Assembly: GCF_023091745.1 (NCBI RefSeq)
Contig: NC_068910.1
Coordinates: 87,858,170-87,922,169, forward strand
DNA length: 64,000 nt
DNA from: Budorcas taxicolor
Taxonomy: Eukaryota > Chordata > Mammalia > Artiodactyla > Bovidae
Reading direction: 5' to 3'
In this document: one piece after another, positions 21,160 to 32,848 of the stretch
How the letters are laid out: each line of letters starts with the position of its first letter
Numbering within the stretch: position 1 is the stretch's first letter
The notes under the pieces: generated by a model
Database searches by the model: none
What the model was told of the DNA's origin: nothing
The model's input: the letters and a program-made list of their open reading frames with translations, nothing else
Program-made: the position numbers and the translations under genes

Positions 21160-23600
21160 GACAAAAATTAATTTCCATAAAGTTTTATAATGAGTTTTTA
21201 TTTTCTTGATAATTCCGTCAAGTTCATAAACTGAAATTATTTTTCAGTAATTTAATTCCCTCTGAAAAGTTTTTTGAAAAGTGTTCCTTAAGTTCCCAAG
21301 TCTTCTTTGTTAAAATTTTTTCTAAATGTTAAATAAAATTCATTTTTTCTAATACATTATGAAAAGCTCATCTTCTAGGTTTGAAGCATTTAAAAGTTTT
21401 TAAGGTGTTTGTAAGAAATGGTATGTTCCACAGTTTAAGGTAGTTGATTAGTCTGATTAAATCTTGGCAGTAAATTGAATTCAATAACAATTTCAGTGAT
21501 AAATCTCAGATTATGACTTGAAAGGTCTCCATGAAACATTGTAAAACAATTTTTAAGTTCATTAATTTGAGTCATTATACTTGGCCCTAATAGTAGAATG
21601 CCCTTAAAATGAAGCTGAATTAACCTTGGCAAATATTATACACTAAGTTTTTCCCAATAACAATCCCTGTGCCTCACTAGGAAAATTATTTTTTCCAGAA
21701 TCCCAGTGCCTTGACCAGAAATGCATTTATTATTCTCTAGCACTTTTATTGAGAAATAGTCCTGATTTCTCATTTATAGTTAAATTTTATAATCAAGATT
21801 CTCTTTGTGAGTATAAAGAAAACTTTAAGGCATTGCAACAGCTGGAAGATAGGAATGGAAAGAGGATCATCCTCCTTCCTCATTCCATATCAAGACCTTC
21901 TAATCAGATTATAACTGTATGAACAGCTTGGTTTTGATGTGTTTATTTTAATTAATAAAATAATTTAAATTTATGAATTATAATTATAAATTATAATAAG
22001 TTATAATTTAGTGAATTATAAATAACTTTATTAGAGGGCATCCATTTTTATTTCTCTGCGTTTCCTGAGATTGAAAATGCAAATTGGAGTCTTGTGAAAT
22101 ACTGAAGTTTACACAAAGTTCTATGCTGTTAAATTTATTGTTTAGTAGGATAAATCTATTAAAATCAACATAAATGTAACCTTTGGGGTAAATTCATCCC
22201 CTTCAATTTACCACTAAAGAGATTTAATGTTAGGTTAAGGAACTATTGCAAGGTCATTTACATAATTAATAACTCAGCATACCAGGTTTCTTAACTTTAA
22301 TACTATTGTTCATCAAACTGCCTCTTCCTCAAAGAGTTGTGTATTTTTACGAGCTAACACTAGCATGAAGAACAAAATATGTGTTTCACGTAGAATACAG
22401 AGCAAAACAAAGAATTGTTTTCTCTTTCCTTTTTCAAATCCACATGAACAAAATGTTTTGTGGAGTTTCTCAAATGCCATGATGGCTATATATAACTTGA
22501 GAAATCAAATACTTAAAACGTTTAAACCCTAGAAAGTCTAAATTATGGAAAGCAAGGGGCACACTACATTGATTTTACATATCCTAATTTTTCCACTCAT
22601 TGTAACTGGCCCTGAAGTAAAATACTATGTATTTGTCTTGTGTGAAGTTTGTCATTAAGATAGCGGAATGGCTCAAGACCTATAGCAATTCCATCACACA
22701 CACACATACATGCATATAGACATACGTATATGTGTGTGTTATATATATGATATATACATATCATATGATTATATATTTATGATATAGAAAATGTATAAAT
22801 ATATATATGCCATGTATGTCATAGCTTTTCCATGTGTTTTTCTTTTTAAGTTAGCTCTTTCTAGGAAAAAACAGGAAACTATTTTTGTAGAAAGTAAGTA
22901 TATACCTATCCAATAGTATAAAAATTAAGCCTGCCTGTGTCTCCCTAGATAGATCTCTTATTTTGACAAGTATCTACTTAATCTTCACAAAATTTTATTT
23001 GAGTCAGCGAACTCTCATCCAGATGCTATGTCTTGGCCAGGAAATCTAGAATTGAGCTTCACAGAAAGGTGACTTCCACTACCTTTAAAAGACTCTTTGC
23101 CGGCCCTGGGTTACTTTTTGATGCCGTGCCAATGGCGCACGTATGACTCAGCTGAATCTGCCTCCAAAGTTGAACTCTTTATCTTTTTTCCTCTGCTTAG
23201 TCCAACTTCTTTTATAAAAGATATGTGCCAATTTTTCAAAAATATCAACGCTTGCAGGTTATGGAATGATTTCTTTACTTTGAATATAGCTTCAGAAATG
23301 ATCTACAAATGGATAAGGCTTGTATGTACACTTGAATGTGTATGTGTATGCGCATTTTACTGGACTAGTACTATTCATTGAATAAGATGAAGTAAATCTT
23401 GTAGTACAAGAAGAAATTTAGAGGAACAATGAGTTATCTGGTTTGGGAGATTTTGAAACCGATTCTGTGCCACTGGGTTTTGCTACACCTTTGTGTTCAA
23501 TCTAAATTTTACATCGTATGTATTTACTAAGCTATTGAAAACTGTAAAAATGACTGTTGTTAAGTTCTACACTGCCTTTTTAATTTTCTTAAAATTGACA
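21160..23600. other. AT-rich sequence with simple repeats, no gene seen
   Basis: About 21945-22020 is almost pure A/T with repeated AATTATAA units on both strands, able to fold back on itself. No exon or young repeat was recognised between here and the L2-like region downstream. Confidence 0.4.
22694..22810. repeat. Compound CA/TA microsatellite
   Basis: CACACACACACATACATGCA leads into TATGTGTGTGTTATATATATG and further TATATA runs. A compound, imperfect dinucleotide repeat. Confidence 0.85.
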
Positions 23601-24550
23601 CCAATGGAAGACTTGTGTAGTCTCCGTACGTTGAGACTCAGCCTTTTCTCGTCTCCGCATACCTTTCAACCAGAAGCTATTCTTGCTCCCTATTATGACT
23701 TGCATATTACTATTTTGTCTGCCTCTTGCAAATCACACTCTTCCTTTGAAATGCAAGTGCTTTGGAAATAGAAGTCATGCTCTTTTTGTATTGTTGACAT
23801 CAGCAGACCTCTTGGTCACTCTTGTCATTTATGTATGGCTTTAGGTCCTCAGTGAAATCTTCTTCAGCCAAATCATCTTGTCATTTTTAGTGACTTCAAC
23901 ATCTGCAAGGAAGGACCATTGAAATCCTCCGTTTTCTCTGTTTCTTGATGTCCTTATCTTCATTTCTTTTTTTCATTTCCATTTCAGTTACCCCTTTCAT
24001 GATCAAATCTGAGATCATTCCTATAGCAGTAAATGTCCCCCCAAGATCTTGATGGCAGGTAGCCCACCTTCTGGACATCATTCCGCTTCTGACTTATTTG
24101 CTCAGTTGTCATCATTCCTACCATTCTTTATCTGCACTGACCTCACCCTAGGCCACAGCTTTTGCCATTCCTTCCTAATCTGTCACTACTCCCCTGTCTT
24201 TAATTGCCACATTTAAAAATTTTAGGTGTTATGGTTCATCACTCTCTTGCAAATATCATGAACTCAACTTCCCCACTATTAATAGGACAGGCTAGCATTT
24301 TTTGTTTTGATCCCTCCATGTAACCTTTAAATACTGATATTTCTCTGGGCTCCATCCTCATCACTCTGTTCTCTCCATACACAACCTCCATAAGCACTAC
24401 ACACCATTTTTGCACTAAAGAGCTAGTGATTTCTGGTAGTTGAGTCTGGCCCACACCTTTCCTCTGAGAGGGCGTGCCTCTCTTGGCAATTGCATGTGAA
24501 TAATTCAAGAGAAACGTGTCCTAGTAAATGTCACCACCAACCATTCAGAT
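23600..24550. mobile_element. Possible L2-like ancient LINE remnant
   Basis: Pyrimidine-rich text with phrases resembling the L2 3' region (for example TTAGGTCCTCAGTGAAATC and TTAGTGACTTCAACATCTGC). The match is by texture and scattered words only, so strand and limits are not given firmly. Confidence 0.3.
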
Positions 24551-24699
24551 AATTAAGCCATGAGCTTATGGTTCATTTTTGTGTCTTCCTCCTTTATTCC
24601 TATGATACTCAATCCAACATTCATTAAAAATATTTTGGTTCCAAATATATCTAGAATTTTTTCCACTTTATTTGTTTCCAGTCTATCCAGATCCAGATA

Positions 24700-25172
24700 T
24701 TTTTATTGTTGTTGTTTAGTAATTAAGTCATTTCTGACTCTTTGCGACCCCATGGACTGTAGCCCATCAGGCTCCTCTGTCCATAGGATTTCCCAGGCAA
24801 GACTACTGGAGGATTGCCATTTCCTTCTCCAGGGGATCTTCCTGTTGCTGCTAAGTCGGTTCAGTCATGTCCAACTCTGTGCGACCCCAAAGACGGCAGC
24901 CCACCAGGCTCCGCCGTCCCTGGGATTCTCCAGGCAAGAACACTGGAGTGGGTTGCCATTTTCTTCTCCAATGGATGAAAGTGAAAAGTGAAAGTGAAGT
25001 CGCTCAGTCGTGTCCGCCTATGTGCGACCCCATGGACTGCAGCCTACCAGGTTCCTCCGTCCATGGGAGTTTCCAGGCAAGAGTACTGGAGTGGGGTGCC
25101 ATTGACCAGGCATCAAACATGTATCTCGGGCATTGCAGGCAGATTCTTTACTGCTGAGACACTGGAGAAACC
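24700..25172 (-). mobile_element. Bov-tA SINE split by a dimeric Bov-tA
   Basis: An outer Bov-tA (minus) begins TTGTTGTTTAGTAATTAAGTC and reaches CTCCAGGGGATCTTCCTG at 24843. Its expected continuation, CCAGGCATCAAACATGTATC to CTTTACTGCTGAGACACTGG, resumes at about 25105. Between them sits a dimeric Bov-tA. The break falls exactly inside the host element's 'CTTCCTGACCCAGG' block, so the nesting order is clear: outer first, dimer second. Confidence 0.85.
24843..25104 (-). mobile_element. Dimeric Bov-tA SINE nested in an older Bov-tA
   Basis: TTGCTGCTAAGTCGGTTCAG starts the first unit. ATGGATGAAAGTGAAAAGTG and AAAGTGAAGTCGCTCAGTCG form the linker, and the second unit ends GAGTACTGGAGTGGGGTGCC. 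This is the common two-unit ruminant element. No clear direct repeat remains at its edges. Confidence 0.9.
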
Positions 25173-25254
25173 CAGATCTTTTCTTACCTACTCCATTATG
25201 CTAGCCTCACCATTAGTCTACTTAATTTCACATTGTACTGCATAGAAACCAGAG

Positions 25255-25800
25255 TGATCTCTTAAAATGTCTATCGGTTCATACCTTTCCCTACTTTTTC
25301 AGTGTATTTGTACTAAAGCCTACATTCTCTGCGGTTAAAAATAAAGCCTTCTAATCTCATATCATATCTTTTAGTTATGTCTCATCAATCTTTCTTTGTG
25401 CTTCACTCCAATCAAAAAAGATTCATATACTCCTTTCCTTCTACATATCAAGATTTTCCTCATATCGGGGTGCTTAGATATTGGTTTTTTCCTTCCTGAA
25501 AGACTTTCCCACTGTTTGCAAAGCTAGCTCTTATTTTCGTGCCTAAGCTTAAATATTGTTACCTGAAAGAAGTGTTTAAAGTAAACTATCTGATGTTCCC
25601 CCAACACCCTTGTTGGCTTTTCAGTTCTTCGATTTTTCATGTGAATATATCTGGCAATGATTTTTCTCTTTGCTTAATTTGATTTCTGCCCCTGACTTCC
25701 TCTCTAGATCTCAAGCCCTGAAAGCCCAAAGGCCCTGGCTTTCTTGTTTGTTATTGTAGCTCAGTAACTTGTATAATATCTGATACATATTTGTTGAGTG
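25255..25800 (-). mobile_element. Possible L2-like 3' remnant
   Basis: Wording such as AAGCCTACATTCTCTGCGG, TCTCATCAATCTTTCTTTG and ATATTTGTTGAGTGAATTAG is reminiscent of L2 tails (the 'atatttgttgaatgaatg' end). Highly diverged, hence low confidence. Confidence 0.35.
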
Positions 25801-26009
25801 AATTAGCTAGATCCAGTGGGGTCCAGAGCCTACCACTTCCTATAGTTTCCAAAGCTAAAAGGCTTCTCACCCTATCTTAGTGAGAGATGTGGGTCAGGAA
25901 ATCTGGGCTAGGAATAGTTCCTCTTTAAGTCAATTGAGAGGATATCAGGACACCCAGGAATTATTTTATTCTGCTTCAGTAATTCCACAGAGGTTAGGAA
26001 GATGAATCA

Positions 26010-27690
26010 TTCTTTTTTTTAATTTAAATTTATTTATTTTAATTGGAGGCTAATTATTTTACAATATTGTATTGATTTTGCCATACATCAACATGAATCT
26101 GCCACAGGTGTACATGTGTTCTCCATCCTGAACTCCCCTCCCACCTCCCTCCCCGTACCATCCCTCTGGGTCATCCCAGTTCACCAGCCCCAAGCATCCA
26201 GTATCATGCATCGAACCTGGACTGGCGATTCATTTCTTATATGATATTATACATGTTTCAATGCCATTCTCCCAAATCATCCCACCCTCTCCCTCTCCCT
26301 CTGAGTCCAAAAGATTGTTCTATACATCTGTGTCTCTTTTGCTGTTTTGCATACAGGGTCATCATTACCATCTTTCTAAATTCCATATATATGCATTAGT
26401 ATATTGTATTGGTGTTTTTCTTTCTGACTTACTTCACTCTGTATAATAGGCTCCAGTTTCATCCACCTCATTAGAACTGATCCAAATGTATTCTTTTTAA
26501 TGGCTGAGTAATACTCCATTGTGTATATGTACCACAGCTTTCTTATGCATTCATCTGCTGATGGACATCTAGGTTGCTTCCATGTCCTGGCTATTATAAA
26601 CAGTGGTGTGATGAACATTGGGGTACATGTGTCTCAATTCTGGTTTCCTCGGTGTGTATGCCCAGCAGTGGGATTGCTGGGTTATAAGGCAGTTCTGTTT
26701 CCAGTTTTTTAAGGAATCTCCACATTGTTCTCCATAGTGGCTGTATTAGTTTGCATTCCCACCAACAGTGTAAGAGGGTTCCCTTTTCTCCACACCCTCT
26801 CCAGCATTAATTGCTTGTAGACTTTTGGATCACAGCCATTCTGACTGATGTGAAATGGTACCTTATTGTGGTTTTGATTTGCATTTCTCTGATAATGAAT
26901 GATGTTGAGCATCTTTTCACGTGTTTGTTAGCCATCTGTATGTCTTCTTTGGAGAAATGTCTATTTAGTTCTTTGGCCCATTTTTTGATTGGGTCATTTA
27001 TTTTTCTGGAATTGAGCTGCATGAGTTGCTTGTATATTTTTAAGATTTGTTGTTTGTCAGTTGCTTCATTTGATATTATTTTGTCCCATTCTGAAGGCTG
27101 TCTTTTTACCTTGCTTATAGTTTCCTTTGTTGTGCAGAAGCTTTTAATTTTAATTAGGTCCCATTTGTTTATTTTTGCTTTTATTTCCAATATTCTGGGA
27201 GGTGGGTCATAGAGGATCCTGCTGTGATTTATGTCAGAGAGTGTTTTGCCCATGTTCTCCTCTAGGAGTTTTATAGTTTCTGGTCTTACGTTTAGATCTT
27301 TAATCCATTTTGAGTTTATTTTTGTACATGGTGTTAGAAAGAGTTCTAGTTTCATTCATTTACAAGTGGTTGACCAGTTTTCCCAGCACCACTTGTTAAA
27401 GAGATTGTCTTTCTCCATTGTATATTCTTGCCTCCTTTGTCAAAGATAAGGTGTCCACAGGTGCATGGATTTATCTCTGGGCTTTCTATTTTGTTCCATT
27501 GATCTATATTTCTGTCTTTGTGCCAGTACCATACTGTCTTGATGACTGTGGCTTTGTAGTCTTAGAGCCTGAAGTCAGGCAGGTTGATTCCTCCAGTTCC
27601 ATTCTTCTTTCTCAAGATTGCTTTGGCTATTTGAGGTTTTTCGTATTTCCATACAAGTTGTGAAATTATTTGCTCTTCCCATCCAGAGAG
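26010..27690 (-). mobile_element. L1 LINE 3' portion with ORF2 C-terminus (minus strand)
   Basis: About 1.7 kb of ruminant-type L1. The low-coordinate end starts with a T run (the A tail) and 3' UTR. On the minus strand, successive frames encode the ORF2 C-terminal region, with phrases such as EYYSAIKKN, DLNVRPETIKLLEENMGK and ISKVKRQPSEWDKI, all well-known L1 ORF2 signatures. Frameshifts separate the frames at about 26376-26618, 26709-26912 and 26807-27355. The reverse transcriptase and endonuclease domains lie upstream and are missing, so it is a 5'-truncated dead copy. A Bov-tA lies directly beyond the high-coordinate end. Confidence 0.95.
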
Positions 27691-27697
27691 ATTTTAG

Positions 27698-27902
27698 GTC
27701 CCTAGTGGCTTGGATGTAAAGAATCTGCCTGCAACGCAGGAGACCCAGATTTGATCCCGGGGGTGGGAAGGTCCTCTGGAGAAGGGAATGGCAACCCCCT
27801 CCAGCATTCTTGCCTGGGAAATCCCATGGACAGAGGAACCTGGCAGTCTACAGTCCATGGGATTGCATAGAGTCGGATACGACTGAGAGACTGAGCATGC
27901 AC
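27698..27902 (+). mobile_element. Bov-tA SINE, full length
   Basis: Plus-strand element from TAGGTCCCTAGTGGCTTGGA through AAAGAATCTGCCTGCAACGC, GATTTGATCCCGGGGGTGG, TTCTTGCCTGGGAAATCCC and GAGTCGGATACGACTGAGAG. All blocks are present. It abuts the 5' end of the L1 fragment. Confidence 0.92.
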
Positions 27903-30640
27903 ACAGGTGACTCTCTTGGACTCTCAAATGTTAGGGTGATTACTGCTAAGCTTGTTTTGGGTCTTTTCCTCATACTCAATATTTCACTGAAAAGTCAGTC
28001 TTTCAGATTAGAAAAAAACTATAGATTTCTATGAAATCTATTTATCCCTAATTTCAAAGTATCATGGTATATACTAGTTATTCCCAATTTAATGATTAAA
28101 AATAACCACTTGGAGGATTTATCGCAGTGCATATTCCAAGGGCTTACCTCTCAGGTTCTGATTCAGCATGTCCACAGTGATGCCTATGCACACACATTTT
28201 AGCAGCATCCTGGATTATTCTAAAGCAGAGTGCTCGTGAACCACAGGGCAGAAGTGCATGCTATGTTACATTTTGATACGCCTGATTTTTCAGACATATC
28301 AAATTGGCAAGTGATTTATCTGTTTCCCTTGAACCAATGACATAGTAAAATTTTCATAGTTTATAGATTACAGGAATTTTAGAGATATTTTTATTTGTCA
28401 CATATCATGGAGACTGAATCTTAAAGAGATTAATTAATTTGTCAAAGATATTAAAGGGGGTCAGCAACCCAGTGTCTTTTTGTTGTCTGGACTCTTTTTT
28501 CTAAAGCATGGTGACTTAGAGTAACATTTTCAGCTCCCAAGTTTTATCTTCTTGAAAAACAAAATAAATATAAATGTATCCATGGACTGTATCTGTATAT
28601 ATATAGTTTATATAAATTGTACTACTTATTGGGCTCATAGAAGCCTTTGCCACTATTGAATGCCAGGTATAGTTTGGACAGAGATAACTTCTACCTTTGA
28701 GAATTTACTAAAGTCAAAAAGACCCCTTTTAAAAAATGATTCCATGGCATTTAGACCAAGGACAATGTCAAAGTGAGGCTTCAATATATGTCCTACTCTA
28801 AGTTATTACTGAATGTAAGTCATGTGCTGGCTTCTAATGAAAATTTCCCATTGAAAAAAATCAATGTTAATAACTGGAACTAGAGATCTGTAATGGGCTC
28901 TGCTGTTTTTCTGGCTTATGTTCCAATAATATGCTGAGAACTGATGACCTATGAGCCATGGTCACTTCCTGATCCCATTTGATTCCTTGGGCTTTAGTTT
29001 TAAAAGGGTAACCAGAGAGGTTGCTTTCTAATAGAGAAGTTGAGCAAAAAAGCATCAGCCTGTAGGCTCATTGTCTCATCTCAGTGCTCCTTGAATCGCT
29101 TCAATAGAGAAATCTATTGGCAGGAGGGGGGCTTGCAAGGAAACCTCTTTTTCCAATAAAGAATTTTCTTTAAGGGAGTTCGTGAAAAATTATTCTAGAA
29201 GCTGACTAGAACCACTCTCCATATCATAATGAAGCGGCGAATCTGAAGGCATTACCTGTCTGGTTACAGAAATAGACACGTATGCATAAAACCGAGACTG
29301 GTTGGTTGGGTCTGCTGGCTAGGGAGGAAGAAAATATCAAAAAGATCCACATGAGAAGTAGAATGACTGGAGAGGGCATACATATAATAATAATATGTAG
29401 TAGTTAGATGCAGATATAAACCAAAGTGGTAACAAAGGTGGCTCTAATGCCTAGACACTTCCACTTGCTTTGATGTTAGGTGTTCCACGGCTGAACAGTC
29501 TTATTAACTCAAGTCCCTCCTTCCTAGTGAGCGCCTCTAGATCTGAAAGCAAGCCTCAGACCAGGTGATATGAGTGTGTGCTGCATCGGACACAGCACAA
29601 TCTGGAGACAGTCTAAGGAGCTATAGCACTCCATGACACTGTCTCAATGCTGTTTGCTACAAATCCTTGCATATCCAAACTGTTGGGTTAGCCACCAAGT
29701 TCATGTGGGTTTTTCCATAACATCTTATGGAACTTTGTGGCCAAGCCAGTAATTTTGCCGTTACGTATGACAAGATATAATACACTATACATTCTTAAGA
29801 TCTATTTTCTTTACTTTGGTGACTTTCCCCGTTAATAGAGCAAGATGAGAACTGCTGAGTGAAGGTGTATTTATATAGTCATTACCAACCTGAAGTCCTA
29901 AGCTCTGCTTTTCTGCTCACTGAATCCCACATTTATTTAATGGCCATAAAAACATAATGGATCCAACTATTCATGTTTTAGGACTTATTCACATCCTTAG
30001 AGAGTAACAGTTACAAGGGAATGTTCATAAAATAAAGTAGCTATTTTTCAGTTAGCTATTATTTGCGGGCATGAAAAGACATTCCAAAAAAGACTGAGAA
30101 GTCCATTGGATGTTTTATGGTATATGATAGCTTTATTTTCTGGCTTATCAAGCGTACCTCTTTTCTAGTTACTTTGTTTTTCTCTGAAAAGAATTAAAAA
30201 GATGGATTGGTTTGATCCTATGTGAGCACAGTTGTTAATTAATATAAAAGTTTCTTAGAAAGTTATGATTTTTCATATTAATAGAACAAGAACAGCATAT
30301 AGATAATATATCATAGAAACTTGGCATTTATGATACATTAGTTTTCTATAAACATCAAATTGGAGAGGAAGGTTACATTTTCTTTTGATTATAATAACAA
30401 TTTGAAAGCCATCTGTTCTTGAAAATTTTGCTAAAATATATAATGGAATTGGTGTTTTATATGCCAATCCTTCGTGAGGAGTATTTTAAGATTTTTCACA
30501 TGCTGCTTCAATTCTGTGTAGAATAAATGATAATTTAAATGTGAATTTTGATATTATTGTAATCAGATAAAAATTATTACATGATGATTAGAAGCAGACA
30601 AATAACTATCAAATGATGGTTATAAGTCTTTGTGTGTTTG
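27903..30640. other. Mostly unique sequence; a weak MIR-like patch
   Basis: No exon recognised. At about 28370-28510, wording resembling the MIR core occurs (ATGGAGACTGAATCTTAAAG followed by GATTAATTAATTTGTCAAAG, compare 'gaaactgaggctcagagaggttaagtaacttgccc'). Everything else is unremarkable AT-rich DNA. Confidence 0.35.
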
Positions 30641-30650
30641 CACATGTGCA

Positions 30651-30727
30651 CGTGTGTGTGTATATATATATATACATACATATATACATATATATGTATA
30701 TATATATATATATAGAGAGAGAGAGAT
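30651..30727. repeat. Compound (TG)n(TA)n(GA)n microsatellite
   Basis: CGTGTGTGTGTATATATATA runs into further TATATACATACATATATA units, ending in AGAGAGAGAGAGA. Likely length-variable. Confidence 0.92.
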
Positions 30728-32726
30728 GCATTCTAGATGGATGCCATTAAGATTAGTTTTTGATAAACCTCTTACTCTGACCCTTGCCTCCTAAACAAAT
30801 AATCAGGCATCACCACTGCTCTTTTGTAATATTATTTGTCCCAATCATCAGCGTAAAATTACTAGTAATGCTAAGGTGTATTGGGAAGGTGTTGAGATTT
30901 GTTCTGGGCACCCTATATTGCTCTGGAAAGGACTGATGCTTTTTTGTTTTTAACTGTGATAGCTCAATTGTCTTGTGTTTTAATGATCTCCAATTTGAAG
31001 GTGTATATTTGGGATAAGTACACGACATTATATTTGTAAGCTATTCCCTTTTCTTCTTCTCAGATCCTCTTTGGAATGATTATTGGACCCTAGTTGGGAG
31101 AGCTAGAAGTAAATTCCTGTATAGTGATCACTAGTTCAGAGCATAGGTTCAGAAGTCATGCTGTGTGGCTCAAGTCACAATAGCTACTATTCACATGACT
31201 TGGGAATTATGTAGCTTTTCTCTAAACTTTTGTTTTCTCAGATATGAAATGGCAATTGAAATATTTATAATTTCACAGAATTTATTCAAGAATGAAAAGG
31301 GACTAGGGTTGCAAGGCAATTAGAGTAGTAATAAAATCTGGGAAAATAAATTTTCCAAAAATATTTTTTAGTACTGAGACTATTATCGCCATCATCATTC
31401 TTTTGTTACATGTGGATTTGGAACTGTCCTCCCAACCTTCTTGGCCTGTTTGTTTATTTCAAATGAGGAGGATGGATTAGTTGATTTTAAATTTCCCTCT
31501 AGCTTTGACACTATGAGTCTAAAATAAAGTAATGCAAAGTGAGGCATTAAATCCTTTTTCTTAATGTATAAAAAAGGAAGAAGAAAAATCTCATGCTTAG
31601 ATTCCCTTCCAAGTCTACTAGAATTACGATTATGTAGCATTTTGAATATAGTTTATTCAGGAAATCACTAAGTTCACTTAACTTCATATTTTGTTAACTG
31701 TGAAAGCACTGGAACTTAACAGTAGTCTTCTCTTAACATTTTTCTTGAGGACTGTATAACTTTTAAAATTGAAATTTTTATTTTAGAAGGTGTTGATCAT
31801 TCTTATGGCTTATTATGTAACACATGTAAACATGTATAATCATTACAATTATATTTATATATGTTTATATATAAAAGATACATTATCGAACCTATCAATT
31901 TGCAGCTTGCTATGTTTATTTAGATTTTTGTTTTTGACATTGATCCATTTTGGTGAAAGTGACAACTCTATTCTTCTTAGCTACCATATATGATTCAGCT
32001 ATAGGAACATATAATATACCTTTGAGTATTTAAGCATTTTTAGTACTAACAACAGTGTCAAAATGAACACTCCAGTGTGTTTTATCATTATATGTATATG
32101 TGTATGACTTTCAATGATGTGTATATCTGGAACTGGAATTGAAAATGTTTTGTGGTTTCCACAATTAATTTTACTCTCAATTTTAAGCACGCAGTATTAG
32201 TTTTGGGTACATGATGAATCTCTTTATGCCATTAAAGTTGATGACTAACTAGAGTATCATTTTACTCTGAACTTCAGAGGTATGATATACGCAATGTTTA
32301 CATAAATGCACTGAAAAGTCATATTTTTATATGTTCATAGAAATGGTACAGTGTTATAATGCATCAATTTACTTAAATAACTACTTATAAATAGTGTCCA
32401 AGTACAATTTTTTGCTTGACTGTACTCAAGTAGTTATTTTGGAAGTTCTTTTTAAGCATTCATAGGTTTAATGGCCTATTTTGCAAACTGATAGTGAAAA
32501 ATTTTCAAGTGAGTGTTGAGAATATGAGGTTCAAGATGAATGAGCTTTCATATTGATCATCATAGTGAGAAGACAAAATAGAAGCATGATTTTCAAATTG
32601 TCTCCTTGTAAGCAGGATGATTTGTAAATACACAGTGCATATTAGATATGGAATGAGAATGATAATACATTTCTCTAAGGTTGTAATCTATTATACTTTT
32701 CATTACCCATGCCTCTCAATATGCAG
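30728..32726. other. AT-rich sequence upstream of the coding exon, no other feature seen
   Basis: No repeat or exon recognised. The last 40 bases are the branch-site and pyrimidine-tract region preceding the 32727 acceptor. Confidence 0.4.
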
Positions 32727-32848
32727 AATTTAAAATGCAATGGCCAGAAGACAGGGAAGTGTCACTAGAAGAATGTGGACATGGACTCCAGGACTGCTGC
32801 TAATGACTGTGATCTTGTGGAGTCAGCAGGGGAATGGACAAGGCCAAG
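32727..32848 (+). CDS. First coding exon of an unidentified secreted or type I membrane protein (partial)
   Basis: Seen: acceptor CTCTCAATATGCAG|AATTT after a pyrimidine-rich stretch, and donor GGCCAAG|GTAGGTGCG. From the ATG at 32740 the frame is open for 36 codons plus one base, giving a phase-1 junction, typical of signal-peptide exons. The start has G at -3 and G at +4 (strong Kozak context). A second in-frame ATG lies 11 codons later at 32773, with A at -3. The predicted N-terminus is basic (MARRQGSVTRR), then a hydrophobic core PGLLLMTVILW, then small/polar residues (SQQGNGQGQ) suited to signal peptidase cleavage. Inferred: the mature protein lies outside the cell or spans the membrane once, and starts in later exons that I do not see here. 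Probably spliced to the CpG-rich leader at 3120-3430 across a 29.3-kb intron. I do not recognise the gene. Confidence 0.68.
32735..32803 (+). promoter_or_regulatory. Short overlapping upstream frame in the coding exon
   Basis: An ATG at 32735, five bases before the main start and in a different frame, opens 22 codons before TAA at 32801-32803, overlapping the signal peptide. It has A at -3 but C at +4. Ribosomes using it would bypass the 32740 and 32773 starts, so it could reduce translation. This is inference from scanning rules. Confidence 0.45.

Noticed and set aside
21945..22020. AT-rich fold-back sequence as a replication origin or matrix attachment site
   Set aside because: Composition alone does not support such a function; treated as low-complexity DNA.
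26807..27355. 182-codon minus-strand open frame as a gene
   Set aside because: L1 ORF2 C-terminal sequence within a 5'-truncated L1.
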